From Aquabacter sediminis (GTDB lineage Bacteria; Pseudomonadota; Alphaproteobacteria; Rhizobiales; Xanthobacteraceae): a stretch of DNA of 64,000 bases. Within the stretch, counting starts at the first letter, position 1, and the number at the start of each line of letters is the position of its first letter. The stretch lies in the NCBI RefSeq assembly GCF_028863665.1, contig NZ_JARBFX010000006.1, positions 346,466-410,465 on the forward strand, given 5' to 3'. This document shows positions 48,151 through 57,276 of this stretch, piece after piece. The translations under genes were made by a program, and so were the position numbers. The notes beneath the pieces were generated by a model. That model was given only the letters and a program-made list of their open reading frames with translations, was not told where the DNA came from and ran no database searches.

Positions 48151-48165
48151 ATACCTCCTGAGTAT
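48151..48165. promoter_or_regulatory. CatM/BenM-type operator, site 2
   Basis: A second perfect ATAC-N7-GTAT, 17 bp before the LysR start codon. The distance between site starts is 116 bp, close to 11 helical turns. Its position over the translation start region would suit autorepression. Confidence 0.7.
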
Positions 48166-48182
48166 TCGCGACGGACATCCCC

Positions 48183-49067
48183 ATGGATCTGCGACATCTG
48201 CGCTACTTCATCACCGTCGCCACCGAGGGCTCGTTCAGCCGGGCGGCGGAGCGCCTCCACATGGCCCAGCCGCCGCTCAGCCGGCAGATCCAGCAATTGG
48301 AGGAGGAACTGGGGGTGCGGCTCCTCGACCGGGGGCGGCCGCTGAAGCTCACCGAGGCGGGACGCCATCTGTTCGAGCAGGGCGCGCAAATCCTCCAGCG
48401 CATGGAGGAGATCAAGACCACCACTCGGCGCATCGGTATGCGCATGGTCTTCCAGTTCAATATCGGCTTCGTCGCCTCCACCCTCTATGACGCCTTGCCC
48501 GAGCTGATCCGCGAATTCCGTATCCACGCGCCGCAGGTGAATGTCCAGCTGCTTGAAATGACCACGCTGGAGCAGATGGCGGCGCTGAAGGATGGGCGCA
48601 TCGATGTGGGCTTCGGCCGGCTGCGCTTCGAGGACGAGGCGCTGGTGCGCGAGGTGCTGCGAGAGGAGCCCCTCTGCGCGGCGGTGGCCGCCGCCCATCC
48701 CCTGGCACAGGCCGGCGCGCGGCCGCGCCTGGCCGACCTCCAGGCCGAGCCGCTCATCCTCTATCCCCATTCGCCCCGCCCGAGCTATGCGGACCAGGTG
48801 CTCTCCTTCTACCGGGAAGCTGGCCTCTCGCCCCAGATCGGCATGGAGGCGCGCGACGTGCAGACGGCGCTCGGCCTCGTGGCCTCCGGCATGGGCATCT
48901 GCATCGTCCCCGCCTCCATCCGCCGCCTGGGGCGGGATGACGTGCGCCTGCTGGACCTGAACGAGCGCTTCTCCAGCCCCATCATCGTCAGCTACCGACG
49001 CAATGACGGCTCCGCCCTGCTGCGGCAATTGCTCAAGCTGATGCAGAAGCTCAAGGAGAAAGGGTAA
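48183..49067 (+). CDS. LysR regulator, CatM/BenM type
   Basis: LysR-type regulator of 294 residues. The N-terminal winged HTH (MDLRHLRYFITVATEGSFSR, AAERLHMAQPPLSRQIQQLEEELGVRLLDR) closely follows the CatM/BenM N-terminus. The effector domain shows RIDVGFGRLRFEDEALVREVL, a CatM/BenM hallmark, and GLVASGMGICIVPASI. The effector is expected to be cis,cis-muconate and/or benzoate. It is divergent from the MFS-catB-catA-benD operon, with two ATAC-N7-GTAT sites between. The ATG has no clear ribosome binding site. Confidence 0.93.
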   Translation: MDLRHLRYFITVATEGSFSRAAERLHMAQPPLSRQIQQLEEELGVRLLDRGRPLKLTEAGRHLFEQGAQILQRMEEIKTTTRRIGMRMVFQFNIGFVASTLYDALPELIREFRIHAPQVNVQLLEMTTLEQMAALKDGRIDVGFGRLRFEDEALVREVLREEPLCAAVAAAHPLAQAGARPRLADLQAEPLILYPHSPRPSYADQVLSFYREAGLSPQIGMEARDVQTALGLVASGMGICIVPASIRRLGRDDVRLLDLNERFSSPIIVSYRRNDGSALLRQLLKLMQKLKEKG

Positions 49068-49102
49068 GGGCAAATCCTTCGCGGGGCTGGACGGGGGTGA
49101 CA

Positions 49103-49119
49103 TGCGGGTATATACACGC
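49103..49119. promoter_or_regulatory. MarR operator, site 1
   Basis: TGCGGGTATATACACGC, a near-dyad around GTATATAC ending 4 bp before the marR start codon. It shares the core GGGTATAT-R-C-N-C with site 2, 455 bp downstream. Confidence 0.65.
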
Positions 49120-49123
49120 ACCC

Positions 49124-49525
49124 ATGACGACCCCCTGCTATTGCAATGTGCTCCGCAAGGCGGCCCGGCGTGCCAGCGCGGCCTATGATGCGGTGCTTGC
49201 CCCCTTTGGCATCAACGTCGCCCAGTTCGCCCTGCTGCGGATCATCACCGTAAAGGGACCGCTCAGCCTGACCGAGCTGGCGCGCCTTGCGGAGTTGGAC
49301 CGCTCCACCATGGGTCGCAATGTCCGCGTGCTGGAAGGGATGGGGCTGATGAAGACCCTGCGCAGCGACGAGGACCAGCGGGAGACCGTGGTCGCCCTCA
49401 CCGAGCGCGGCATCGGGCTTTTCAACCAGGCTTCGCCGGCCTGGGAAACTTGCCAGGGCCAGATCGAGGCGCGGCTCGGCCCCGAGAAGATCGCTGCGCT
49501 CAAGGACATTCTCGCCGCCGTGTGA
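49124..49525 (+). CDS. MarR-family transcriptional regulator
   Basis: A 133-residue winged-helix regulator. The recognition region LSLTELARLAELDRSTMGRNVRVLEGMGL and the wing with RSDEDQRETVVALTERG are typical. Cys5 and Cys7 (PCYCN) near the N-terminus recall redox- or ligand-sensing family members. The start at 49124 is used because the operator occupies the sequence just upstream. It is followed by an MFS transporter, a thiolase and a MATE pump, with a matching operator before the MFS gene. Confidence 0.9.
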   Translation: MTTPCYCNVLRKAARRASAAYDAVLAPFGINVAQFALLRIITVKGPLSLTELARLAELDRSTMGRNVRVLEGMGLMKTLRSDEDQRETVVALTERGIGLFNQASPAWETCQGQIEARLGPEKIAALKDILAAV

Positions 49526-49557
49526 GGGCGCGTCCGCGCGCCATTCTACGCTCATTT

Positions 49558-49574
49558 ACGGGCATATACCCACA
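49558..49574. promoter_or_regulatory. MarR operator, site 2
   Basis: Read on the minus strand it gives TGTGGGTATATGCCCGT, identical to site 1 at 13 of 17 positions and sharing the GGGTATAT core. It ends 12 bp before the MFS start codon. Confidence 0.65.
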
Positions 49575-49586
49575 TCTGGATCCGCC

Positions 49587-50903
49587 ATGACCGCACCTTC
49601 CGCCTCCACCTCCCTCCCGCCCGGCCTGCCCGGCGCGTTCGCTGCGCGCGGCATCCACTATGGCTGGGTGGTGGCGGGCGTCACCTTCCTGACCATGTTG
49701 GTGACGGCGGGCGCCGTGGGCGCGCCGGGCGTGCTCATCGGCCCGTTGCAGGCGGAGTTCGGCTGGGCCACCGCCGACATCTCGTCGAGCTTTGCCATCC
49801 GCCTCATTCTGTTCGGCCTCATGGGCCCGTTCGCGGCGGCCTTCATGAACCGGTTCGGCCTGCGCCCCGTGGCGGTGGTGGCCCTCACCCTCATCGGCGC
49901 GGGCATTGCCGGCTCGTTCTTCATGAGCCGGCTCTGGCACCTGGTGCTGCTGTGGGGCGTGGTGGTGGGGCTTGGCACCGGGCTCACCGCCATGGTGCTG
50001 GGCGCCACCGTCGCCACCCGCTGGTTCTCCGCCAGACGCGGACTCGTCATGGGCTTGCTCACCGCAAGCACCGCCACCGGACAATTGGTGTTCCTTCCCT
50101 TGCTCGCCCGCCTCACCGATACCATCGGCTGGCGCGGCGCGCTGGCGCTGGTGCTCGGTATGATCTTCCTCGCTGCCCTCGCTTTGCTGGCGCTCATGCG
50201 CGACCGCCCCGCCGACCTCGGCCTCCTACCCTACGGAGCGACGGAGGCGGTGCCCACGCCCGCCGCCCCTTCGACGTTCACGGCCATGCTGGCCTCGCCG
50301 CTCCTGTCGTTGCGCGAGGCCGCCTGCACCGCCACCTTCTGGGTGCTGTTCGGCACCTTCTTCATCTGCGGCGCCAGCACCAACGGCCTGGTGCAGACCC
50401 ATTTCGTTTCCCTGTGCGGGGATTATGGCCTGCCCGCCGTCACCGCCGCCGGCATGCTGGCCATGGTGGGCGTGTTCGATTTCATTGGCACGGTGGGGTC
50501 GGGCTGGCTCTCCGACCGCTATGACAGCCGCCTCCTGCTGTTCTGGTATTATGGCCTGCGCGGTCTCTCGCTGCTCTATCTGCCCTTCAGCGACTTCACC
50601 TTCTACGGCCTGTCGATCTTCGCGGTCTTCTACGGCCTTGACTGGGTGGCGACCGTCCCGCCCACAGTGAAGATCGCCGCCGACCGGTTCGGCGCGCGCT
50701 CCAACCTGGTCTTCGGCTGGATCTTCGCCGGGCACCAGATCGGCGCAGGCGTCGCCGCCTATGGCGCCGGCTTCAGCCGCACCTTCTACCAGACTTACCT
50801 GCCCGCCTTCTTCGTGGCCGGCATCCTCTGCCTCATCGCCGCCATCGCCATCCTGGTGGTGCGCGAGCGCTCCGGAAGCCCGCCCGCTTCGGCGAAGGCC
50901 TGA
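49587..50903 (+). CDS. MFS transporter (OFA/MCT-like)
   Basis: A 438-residue permease with 12 helices. The N-terminus GIHYGWVVAGVTFLTMLVTA resembles the oxalate/formate antiporter and monocarboxylate transporter subgroup, as does GLGTGLTAMVLGATVATRWFSARRGL in helices 4-5. Substrate unknown, probably a carboxylate. A MarR-type site precedes it, and the thiolase gene starts 33 bp after its stop. Confidence 0.88.
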   Translation: MTAPSASTSLPPGLPGAFAARGIHYGWVVAGVTFLTMLVTAGAVGAPGVLIGPLQAEFGWATADISSSFAIRLILFGLMGPFAAAFMNRFGLRPVAVVALTLIGAGIAGSFFMSRLWHLVLLWGVVVGLGTGLTAMVLGATVATRWFSARRGLVMGLLTASTATGQLVFLPLLARLTDTIGWRGALALVLGMIFLAALALLALMRDRPADLGLLPYGATEAVPTPAAPSTFTAMLASPLLSLREAACTATFWVLFGTFFICGASTNGLVQTHFVSLCGDYGLPAVTAAGMLAMVGVFDFIGTVGSGWLSDRYDSRLLLFWYYGLRGLSLLYLPFSDFTFYGLSIFAVFYGLDWVATVPPTVKIAADRFGARSNLVFGWIFAGHQIGAGVAAYGAGFSRTFYQTYLPAFFVAGILCLIAAIAILVVRERSGSPPASAKA

Positions 50904-50936
50904 CCCCCACTTCAGATCCCAACCCAGGAGGCCCCC

Positions 50937-52118
50937 ATGGCCACCGACATCATCCTTGCCCATCCCGTGCGCACCGCCATCGGCGCCTATAACGGCGCCC
51001 TGAAAACCATCCCCGCCACCCAGCTCGGCGCCATCGTGGTGCGCGAGACCCTGCGGCGCGCCGGGCTCGATCCAGCCGCCGTAGACAGCGTGGTGATGGG
51101 CAATGTGATTCAGGCAGGCAACCGGATGAACCCGGCCCGCCAGGCGGCCCTGAATGGCGGCCTGCCCGTCGCGGTGCCCGCGGTCACGGTGAACCGGGTC
51201 TGCGGCTCGGGCGCGCAGGCCATCGTCAGCGCCGCGCAGGAAATCGTGGCCGGCGCGGCGGAATTGGTCGTGGCCGGCGGCATGGAGAATATGGACCGGG
51301 CGCCCTATCTCCTGGATGGCGGCCGCTGGGGCTATCGCATGGGGCCGGCCGAGATCCTCGACAGCATGCTCACCGACGGCCTCCAGGATGCCCTTTCGGG
51401 CGAACATTCCGGCTGGCACACGGAGGACTTGGTCTCGAAGCTCCAGATCAGCCGCGCCGCGCAGGACGCCTTCGCCGCCCGCTCGCAGCAGCGCTTCGCG
51501 CAGGGACAGGCGGCCGGGCACTTCGCGGACGAGATCGTCCCGGTGGAGGTGAAGGGCCGCAAGGGCGTGGAGCTCTTCGCTGTGGACGAGGCGCCACGCC
51601 CCGACACTACGGTGGAGACCCTCGCCAAGCTGCGCCCCGCCTTCCAGCCGGAGGGCACCATCACCGCCGGCAATGCGCCCGGCCTCAATAGCGGTGCCGC
51701 CGCCATGATCGTCGCCTCCCGCGCCGCTGCGGACGCCAAGGGCCTTGCGCCCATCGCCCGCCTGGCCGGCTACGGGGTCGCGGCAGTGGAGCCGGGCCTG
51801 TTCGGCCTCGGGCCGGTCCCGGCGGTGAAGCGCGCCCTGGCGCGGGCCGGCTGGGCAATCTCGGACCTGGAGCGCATCGAGATCAACGAGGCCTTCGCCG
51901 CCGTGCCGCTGGCCGTGGTGCAGGAACTCGGCCTGCCGGAGGACATCGTCAATGTGGAGGGCGGCGCGGTGGCCCATGGCCATCCCATCGGTGCGACGGG
52001 GGCCATCCTGGTGACCCGGCTGCTCCATTCCATGAAGCGGGACGGCCTCACCAAGGGCATGGTCACGCTGTGCATCGGCGGCGGCCAGGGCATCGCCCTG
52101 GCGCTCGAGGCGATCTGA
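50937..52118 (+). CDS. Acetyl-CoA C-acetyltransferase (thiolase)
   Basis: Degradative or biosynthetic thiolase of 393 residues. Seen: nucleophile Cys in VNRVCGSGAQA (about residue 88), the GHPIGATGA loop with active-site His, and the C-terminal CIGGGQGIALALEAI with the second catalytic Cys. The features are those of acetoacetyl-CoA thiolase (PhaA/AtoB type); the PcaF signature of beta-ketoadipyl-CoA thiolase is not seen. An AGGAGG site precedes the ATG. It is in one transcription unit with the MFS gene and the MATE gene. Confidence 0.9.
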   Translation: MATDIILAHPVRTAIGAYNGALKTIPATQLGAIVVRETLRRAGLDPAAVDSVVMGNVIQAGNRMNPARQAALNGGLPVAVPAVTVNRVCGSGAQAIVSAAQEIVAGAAELVVAGGMENMDRAPYLLDGGRWGYRMGPAEILDSMLTDGLQDALSGEHSGWHTEDLVSKLQISRAAQDAFAARSQQRFAQGQAAGHFADEIVPVEVKGRKGVELFAVDEAPRPDTTVETLAKLRPAFQPEGTITAGNAPGLNSGAAAMIVASRAAADAKGLAPIARLAGYGVAAVEPGLFGLGPVPAVKRALARAGWAISDLERIEINEAFAAVPLAVVQELGLPEDIVNVEGGAVAHGHPIGATGAILVTRLLHSMKRDGLTKGMVTLCIGGGQGIALALEAI

Positions 52119-52130
52119 GAGGACACCCCC

Positions 52131-53531
52131 ATGACGGACCGGGTCCAGCCGCATGTTGCCGGGCCGTCACGGGCCCTGCCGGACGATCATCGCACCCGGC
52201 GCCTGCTGGAGGCGCCGGTGGTGCCGCTGCTGCTGCGGCTCGCCTGGCCCAATGTCCTGATCATGCTGGCCCAGGCCTCCTCCGGCCTGATCGAGACCTG
52301 GTGGGTGGCCAAGCTCGGCACCGATGCCCTGGCCGGCATGGCCTTGGTGTTCCCGGCGGTGATGCTGATGACGACCATTTCCGCCGGGGCGCTGGGCGGC
52401 GGCATCTCGTCCGCCGTCGCGCGCGCGCTGGGGGCGGGGCAGCGGGATGTGGCGGATGGGCTCGTGCTCCACGCCATCGCCATCAACCTGCTGTTCGGGC
52501 TTGCTTTCTCCGTGCTCTTGCTGGCCGCGGGTCGGCCCATCTATGCCCTTCTGGGGGGATCGGGCGGGGAGCTGGAGGCGGCGCTCACCTATTCCAATGT
52601 GGTGTTTGCGGGCAATGCGCTGGCCTGGACCATGAACGGCCTCGCCAGCGTGGTGCGAGGCACCGGCAACATGCTGGTCCCGGCCCTTATCACCTGCATC
52701 GGGGTCGCCCTGCTCATCCCGCTCTCGCCACTCCTGATCTTTGGGTTCGGCCCGATTCCTGGCTTCGGCATTGCCGGCGGGGGCCTGGCCTTGGTGGCCT
52801 ATTATGCGGGCGGCACCCTGGCCTTGGCCGGGTACATCCTGTCCGGCCGCAATGCGGCGCGGTTTCGCTGGGTCCGCCTGCAATGGGCGCCGATCGTCTC
52901 CATCACCCGCGTCGGCCTGCTCTCCGCGTTGCAGTCGATCCAGACCAACATTGTGATCGCCGGCGCCACCGCTTTGGTGGCCGCCCATGCGGGGGTGGAA
53001 GCGGTGGCGGGCTTCGGCACCGGGGTGCGCCTGGAATATCTGCTCATTCCGCTCATCTTCGGCATCGGCGCGCCGGTGGTGGCGCTGGTGGGCACCAATA
53101 TGGGCGCGGGCCAGAACGCCCGGGCCGTGCGCATCGCCCTCACCGGGGCCGCCTTGGCCTTCACGGTGACCGAGGCCATCGGGCTCACCGCCGCGCTGTT
53201 TCCCGAAGCCTGGCTGGCGCTCTTCAGCGCGGAGCCGGACATGATCGCCGTGGGCAGCGCCTATCTGCGCAGCGTCGGCCCCTTCTACGGCTTCTTCGGC
53301 ATCGGCCTGTCGCTTTATTTCGCCGCGCAGGGGGCGGGGCGGCTGTTCTGGCCCACCGTTGGCGGCTTCCTGCGCCTCGTGATCGCGCTGGGTGGTGGCT
53401 GGCTGGCGCTGGCGGCGACCGGCTCGCTCCATGCGCTGTTCGCGGCGCTTGCGGTCGCGCTGCTGGCTTATGGCCTCTCCCTGCTGGCGGTGGTGCGCTC
53501 GGGCCTGTGGCTCAAGTCCCCTTGGGGCTGA
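52131..53531 (+). CDS. MATE family efflux transporter
   Basis: A 466-residue multidrug/toxic compound extrusion protein with about 12 helices in two related halves. The N-terminal half begins PLLLRLAWPNVLIMLAQASS. The pattern GTDALAGMALVFPAVMLM with GALGGGISSAVARALGAG is typical. It starts 12 bp after the thiolase stop, so the two are probably co-transcribed. It is convergent with the following LysR gene. Confidence 0.92.
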   Translation: MTDRVQPHVAGPSRALPDDHRTRRLLEAPVVPLLLRLAWPNVLIMLAQASSGLIETWWVAKLGTDALAGMALVFPAVMLMTTISAGALGGGISSAVARALGAGQRDVADGLVLHAIAINLLFGLAFSVLLLAAGRPIYALLGGSGGELEAALTYSNVVFAGNALAWTMNGLASVVRGTGNMLVPALITCIGVALLIPLSPLLIFGFGPIPGFGIAGGGLALVAYYAGGTLALAGYILSGRNAARFRWVRLQWAPIVSITRVGLLSALQSIQTNIVIAGATALVAAHAGVEAVAGFGTGVRLEYLLIPLIFGIGAPVVALVGTNMGAGQNARAVRIALTGAALAFTVTEAIGLTAALFPEAWLALFSAEPDMIAVGSAYLRSVGPFYGFFGIGLSLYFAAQGAGRLFWPTVGGFLRLVIALGGGWLALAATGSLHALFAALAVALLAYGLSLLAVVRSGLWLKSPWG

Positions 53532-53541
53532 GGACACGCCC

Positions 53542-54444
53542 TCAGTCCGCCAGCGGCGGAAGGCGGGCGCGCAGGGCCTCCGTGAACAGGTTGGTCATGG
53601 GGCCTGTGGTGCTGCGCGCCCGCGCCACGAGGGCCAGTGGCTGGGGATCGAGGAAGGGCTCCACCAGCCGGCGGAAGGCCAGGGTGCCCTGCGCGCATTC
53701 GTAGGCGACATCCAGCCGGTTCAACAGGGTCACGCGGCTGGTGCCGGTGACGAGCCGCTTCAAGGTCTGGATGGAATTGGTTTCCACCACCGGGGCGGCA
53801 TCCACCGACATGCGGGCAAAGGCATTGTCGATGACCGCCCGCAGCCGCGCGCCGGTTTCCACCAGCACCAGCGGATAGCCGAGAATGTCCGAGAGGCGCA
53901 GAGCCGGCGCGGAGGCGAGCGGATGGGCGGCGTCCATCACCACCCCGAACCGCGTGTCGAACCGCATCAGAGGCCGCAAGCCGCTATTGGGCAGGAGATA
54001 ATAGCCGAGCCCCAGATCCACATCGCCGCTGATGACCGCATTGGCGATGAGGTCCACACGCATGCCACGCAAAGCGATCTGCACGCCCGGCCGCTGCTCC
54101 AAAAAGTCCGACACGATGTCGGGCACCACCCCGTCGGCCAAGCCCGGGGTGAGCGCGATCTGGATGCGCCCGCGCACGAGGCCCGACAAGGCATCGAGCT
54201 TGGCAAGGGCACGGTGGTGCGCCTTCAGCGTCTCGCGCACATGCTCGATGACGACTTCGCCGGCGGCGGTGAGCAAAAGCCGGCGGGGCAGCCGCTCGAA
54301 CAGGGGCATGCCCAATTCCTCCTCGAGCGCGATGAGCTGCCGGTTGATGGCGGAGGACGCCACGTTCAGCTCCGCCGCCGCCTTGCGGATGGAGCCGGTG
54401 CGCGCGATGGCGTCCAGATAGCGCAGCATGCGGGCGTGCAGCAC
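53542..54444 (-). CDS. LysR-family transcriptional regulator
   Basis: A 300-residue regulator with an N-terminal winged HTH (DAIARTGSIRKAAAELNVASSAINRQLIALEEELGMPLFERLP) and a LysR substrate-binding domain. Translation probably starts at GTG (54444), which has AGGAGG 5 nt upstream; Met6 is an alternative. The open frame extends far upstream to 57273 but that part is the opposite strand of the ABC genes. It is divergent from the creatininase/ABC operon and likely regulates it. Confidence 0.85.
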   Translation of the reverse strand: MLHARMLRYLDAIARTGSIRKAAAELNVASSAINRQLIALEEELGMPLFERLPRRLLLTAAGEVVIEHVRETLKAHHRALAKLDALSGLVRGRIQIALTPGLADGVVPDIVSDFLEQRPGVQIALRGMRVDLIANAVISGDVDLGLGYYLLPNSGLRPLMRFDTRFGVVMDAAHPLASAPALRLSDILGYPLVLVETGARLRAVIDNAFARMSVDAAPVVETNSIQTLKRLVTGTSRVTLLNRLDVAYECAQGTLAFRRLVEPFLDPQPLALVARARSTTGPMTNLFTEALRARLPPLAD

Positions 54445-54552
54445 GGGCGCCTCCTGTGATGCCTTTGCGGCAGCGCTCCGTGCTCTTTTAGGCGCTTTTA
54501 AGCTCCGCAGGAAGATGGGATGCCTTGGGGGTCGGCAAGGAGATCCAGCGCA

Positions 54553-55416
54553 ATGGACGACATCCTCTATTCGGTGCGGGGCCCCAAGTCCTGGACCACC
54601 ATGACGTCCCAGGAACTGGCGGAGCAATTGACGCTCACCGACGTGGTGCTGGTGCCCGTGGGCGCCATCGAGCAGCATGCGGGGCACCTGCCACTGGGCC
54701 AGGACAATTTCCAGATCGAGGAGATCGTCCGCCGCGCGGTGCTCAAGCTGGACGCCAAGGGGCGCAAGGCCATTTTCGGCCCCACCATTCCCTATGGCCC
54801 CATCTCCAACCTGCGCTTTCCCGGCAGCATCGACATCAAGCCGTCCACCCTCATTGTGCTGGTGAAGGAGGTCTGCATGAACCTCTACCGGGACGGAGTG
54901 CGCAACATCGCCCTCGTCATGGGCCATGACATGGCGCTCGGCGCCCTCATGGTGGCCGCCCGGGAACTGGCCAGCGAGACCGATGACGACCTGAAGGTGA
55001 TCGTCATCAACTGGCTGCCCCTCATCGTGCAGATCCTGCCCACCATCCTCGACCGCCTGCCACCCGAACTGACCAAGAACATCCCGAAGAATGTCCGCGA
55101 CGGTCATGGCGGCATGGGCGAGACCGCCCGCCAGCTCTGGCAGAATCCCGAATTGGTGGTGAAGGAGCGCATCAAGGACTATGTGCTGGAGACGGCGCCG
55201 CCCGTGGCCCCCTTCGTCTCCCCCATCGTGTCCGGCGGCGGGGTCTATGCGCCCCGCAGGACCACCAATCACGACCCGGCCTATGAGGGCATATTGGGCT
55301 TTCCCTCGGTGGCCTCGGCCCAGATGGGCGACGAAATCTATGCCGCGCTCGGCGACTGGGTCGCCGATGTGGTGAGCGAGTTCTGCTACGGCAGCCTTCC
55401 CAAGTCCTACAGTTAC
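54553..55416 (+). CDS. Creatininase-family hydrolase
   Basis: A 287-residue protein of the creatinine amidohydrolase family. The metal-binding N-terminal motif PVGAIEQHAGHLPLGQDN gives Glu40, His42 and Asp51. The second motif is MGHDMA (His125) where creatininases have NGHxxN, so both Asn are replaced. The third part is DGHGGMGETA (His185, Glu190), like the HAGExET motif of the family. Substrate unknown; family members act on creatinine, formamidopyrimidines or peptides. It is followed by an NMT1-type ABC importer, which may supply its substrate. Confidence 0.85.
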
Positions 55417-55440
55417 TGAGCCGGAACGCGGGGGACGATC

Positions 55441-56463
55441 ATGCTGACCAAACGCACTTTCCTGTCTCTGGCCTTCGGCGGCGCCCTGGCAGTCGCCGCC
55501 GCCGCGCCCGCGCCGGCGCAGACGCCGGTGACCCTCTCCACCGGCTGGATCATCTCCGGCGACGGCGCGCCCCTGGTGCTGGCCGAGAAAGAGGGCCTGT
55601 TCGCCCAAGGCGGGGTGAAGATCGACATCGTGCGCGGCTTCGGCTCGGCGGACGTGGTCACCAAGATCGCCGCCGGCACCTACCAGGCCGGCACCGGCTA
55701 TTTGCCGGCTTTGGTCCAGGCCATCGCCAAGGACCCGAACTTCGACGCCATCGCCGTCTTGATCGCCTTCGATGCCTCGCCCGACGGCATTACCGGCCCG
55801 AAGAAGACCGGCATCGCCAAGCCCACCGACCTCGCCGGCCACAAGATCGCCACCCAGCCCAATTCCACGACAAAGCTTACGTTCCTGCCGTTTGCGCAGG
55901 CCGTGGGCATCGACCCCGCTTCCATCACCTGGGTGGAGGTGTCGCCCGATCTGCTCGGCGTGACCGTGCAGCAGGGGCAGGCGGATGGCGTCGCCCAGTT
56001 CACCGCCACGGCGAACGCCAATTTCTCCAAGTTCGGCTTCGCGCCGGACCAGCTCTACCAGTTCAAATATTCCGACTATGTGGACAATCTCTACGGCAAC
56101 GGCCTGATCCTCAAGAAGTCCTGGGCGGCCGCCAATCCCGAGGCCGCCAAAGCCGTCGTGCGCGCCTACGTGAAGGGCCTGCTCGCCTCCCATAAGGATC
56201 CGAAGGCCGCCATCGACGCGCTCATGGCCAAGGAGCCGCTGCTCACCCGCGCCGCAGAGCAGGTGTCGCTGGACTATGCGCTGGCCAATTACTTCTTCAC
56301 CAAGCGCGTGCTGGAAAAGGGCATCGGCTACCAGACCAGCTCCGACGTGGACGCCTTCATCAAGCTCCTGGCCAAGCCCTTCTCGCTGCCGCGCGTGCCC
56401 ACCGCTGCCGAGGTCTATACCGACGCCTATCTGCCGCCAGCGACCGAGCGTATGGTGCGCTGA
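55441..56463 (+). CDS. ABC transporter substrate-binding protein, NitT/TauT type (NMT1-like)
   Basis: Periplasmic binding protein of 340 residues with a signal peptide (cleaved near APAQ). The mature part shows the NMT1/SsuA-like pattern: GLFAQGGVKIDIVRGFGSADVVTKIAAG and ATQPNSTTKLTFLPFAQAVG. The family binds nitrate, taurine, sulfonates, or pyrimidine-type compounds. With the next two genes it forms a complete importer. The substrate is unknown. Confidence 0.88.
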   Translation: MLTKRTFLSLAFGGALAVAAAAPAPAQTPVTLSTGWIISGDGAPLVLAEKEGLFAQGGVKIDIVRGFGSADVVTKIAAGTYQAGTGYLPALVQAIAKDPNFDAIAVLIAFDASPDGITGPKKTGIAKPTDLAGHKIATQPNSTTKLTFLPFAQAVGIDPASITWVEVSPDLLGVTVQQGQADGVAQFTATANANFSKFGFAPDQLYQFKYSDYVDNLYGNGLILKKSWAAANPEAAKAVVRAYVKGLLASHKDPKAAIDALMAKEPLLTRAAEQVSLDYALANYFFTKRVLEKGIGYQTSSDVDAFIKLLAKPFSLPRVPTAAEVYTDAYLPPATERMVR

Positions 56464-56475
56464 CCTCGAACACCT

Positions 56476-57276
56476 GTGACGGCCTTGACCGACGCTGCCG
56501 CTCCGATCTGCGATCCTCCGCCGGTGCTCTACGAAGCGCGCGGCCTCTCCTTTGCCTATCGCACGGCGGACGGGGCCTCGGTGGAGGCACTGAAGGACAT
56601 CGACTGCACCTTGCGGCAGGGGGAGTTCCTCACCCTGATCGGACCCTCCGGCTGCGGCAAGACCAGCCTTCTCAAGTTGATGACCGGCCTCCAGCGGCCG
56701 GTCTCGGGCAGCCTCCTGTTCGAGGGGCGCACGTTTGACGGCCCGCCCACGGGGATCGGCATGGCCTTCCAGGATTCCCTGCTGCTGCCCTGGCGCAACG
56801 TCATCGACAATGTGCTGCTGCCAGTGGAAGTGAAGCGCCGCGTCACCGCCGAGGATCGTGACCGGGCCATGGCGCTGCTGGCGACCGTGGGCCTGTCCGG
56901 CTTCGAGAAAAAGAATGCCTGGCAGCTCTCCGGCGGAATGCGCCAGCGTGTCAGCCTGTGCCGGGCGCTGATCGCCGACCCGCAGGTGCTGCTGTTCGAT
57001 GAGCCCTTCGCCGCCCTCGATGCCTTCACGCGAGAGGATCTGTGGCTTGTGCTCCAGGAATTGCACGGACGCACCGGCAAGACCATGGTGCTGGTGACCC
57101 ACCAGATGAGCGAGGCGGTGTTCCTCTCCGACCGGGTGATCGTGCTGTCCCGCAGGCCCGGCCGCATCGTCCACGAGCAGGTCATCGACCTGCCACGCCC
57201 GCGCCCCAAGGACATCGTCTATGACGACGCCTTCAAGCGCGAGGTGGATGCGCTGCGGCACAGGATCGAGCACTGA
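56476..57276 (+). CDS. ABC transporter ATP-binding protein, NitT/TauT type
   Basis: ATPase of 266 residues with a GTG start at 56476. Walker A GPSGCGKTS (56-64), Q-loop AFQDSLLLPWRN, signature LSGGMRQRVSL, Walker B VLLFDEPFAALD and VTHQMSEAV are intact. It lies 12 bp after the binding-protein gene. The stop overlaps the permease start (TGATG). Confidence 0.92.
   Translation: MTALTDAAAPICDPPPVLYEARGLSFAYRTADGASVEALKDIDCTLRQGEFLTLIGPSGCGKTSLLKLMTGLQRPVSGSLLFEGRTFDGPPTGIGMAFQDSLLLPWRNVIDNVLLPVEVKRRVTAEDRDRAMALLATVGLSGFEKKNAWQLSGGMRQRVSLCRALIADPQVLLFDEPFAALDAFTREDLWLVLQELHGRTGKTMVLVTHQMSEAVFLSDRVIVLSRRPGRIVHEQVIDLPRPRPKDIVYDDAFKREVDALRHRIEH

Larger units (their letters stand above)
47660..48182. 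other. Divergent regulatory region of the catechol cluster
   Basis: 523 bp between the transporter and LysR genes. No protein-coding ORF is supported. It contains two perfect ATAC-N7-GTAT sites near the LysR gene. The leader on the transporter side (about 47660-47980) shows no clear structure. Confidence 0.6.

Noticed and set aside
50937..52118. Thiolase as PcaF of the beta-ketoadipate pathway
   Set aside because: The Cys and C-terminal motifs are those of acetoacetyl-CoA thiolase, and it is under MarR rather than the catechol regulator.
54445..57273. Upstream extension of the LysR open frame (to 57273)
   Set aside because: It runs antisense across the creatininase and ABC genes; the LysR HTH begins near 54444 with a good ribosome site.
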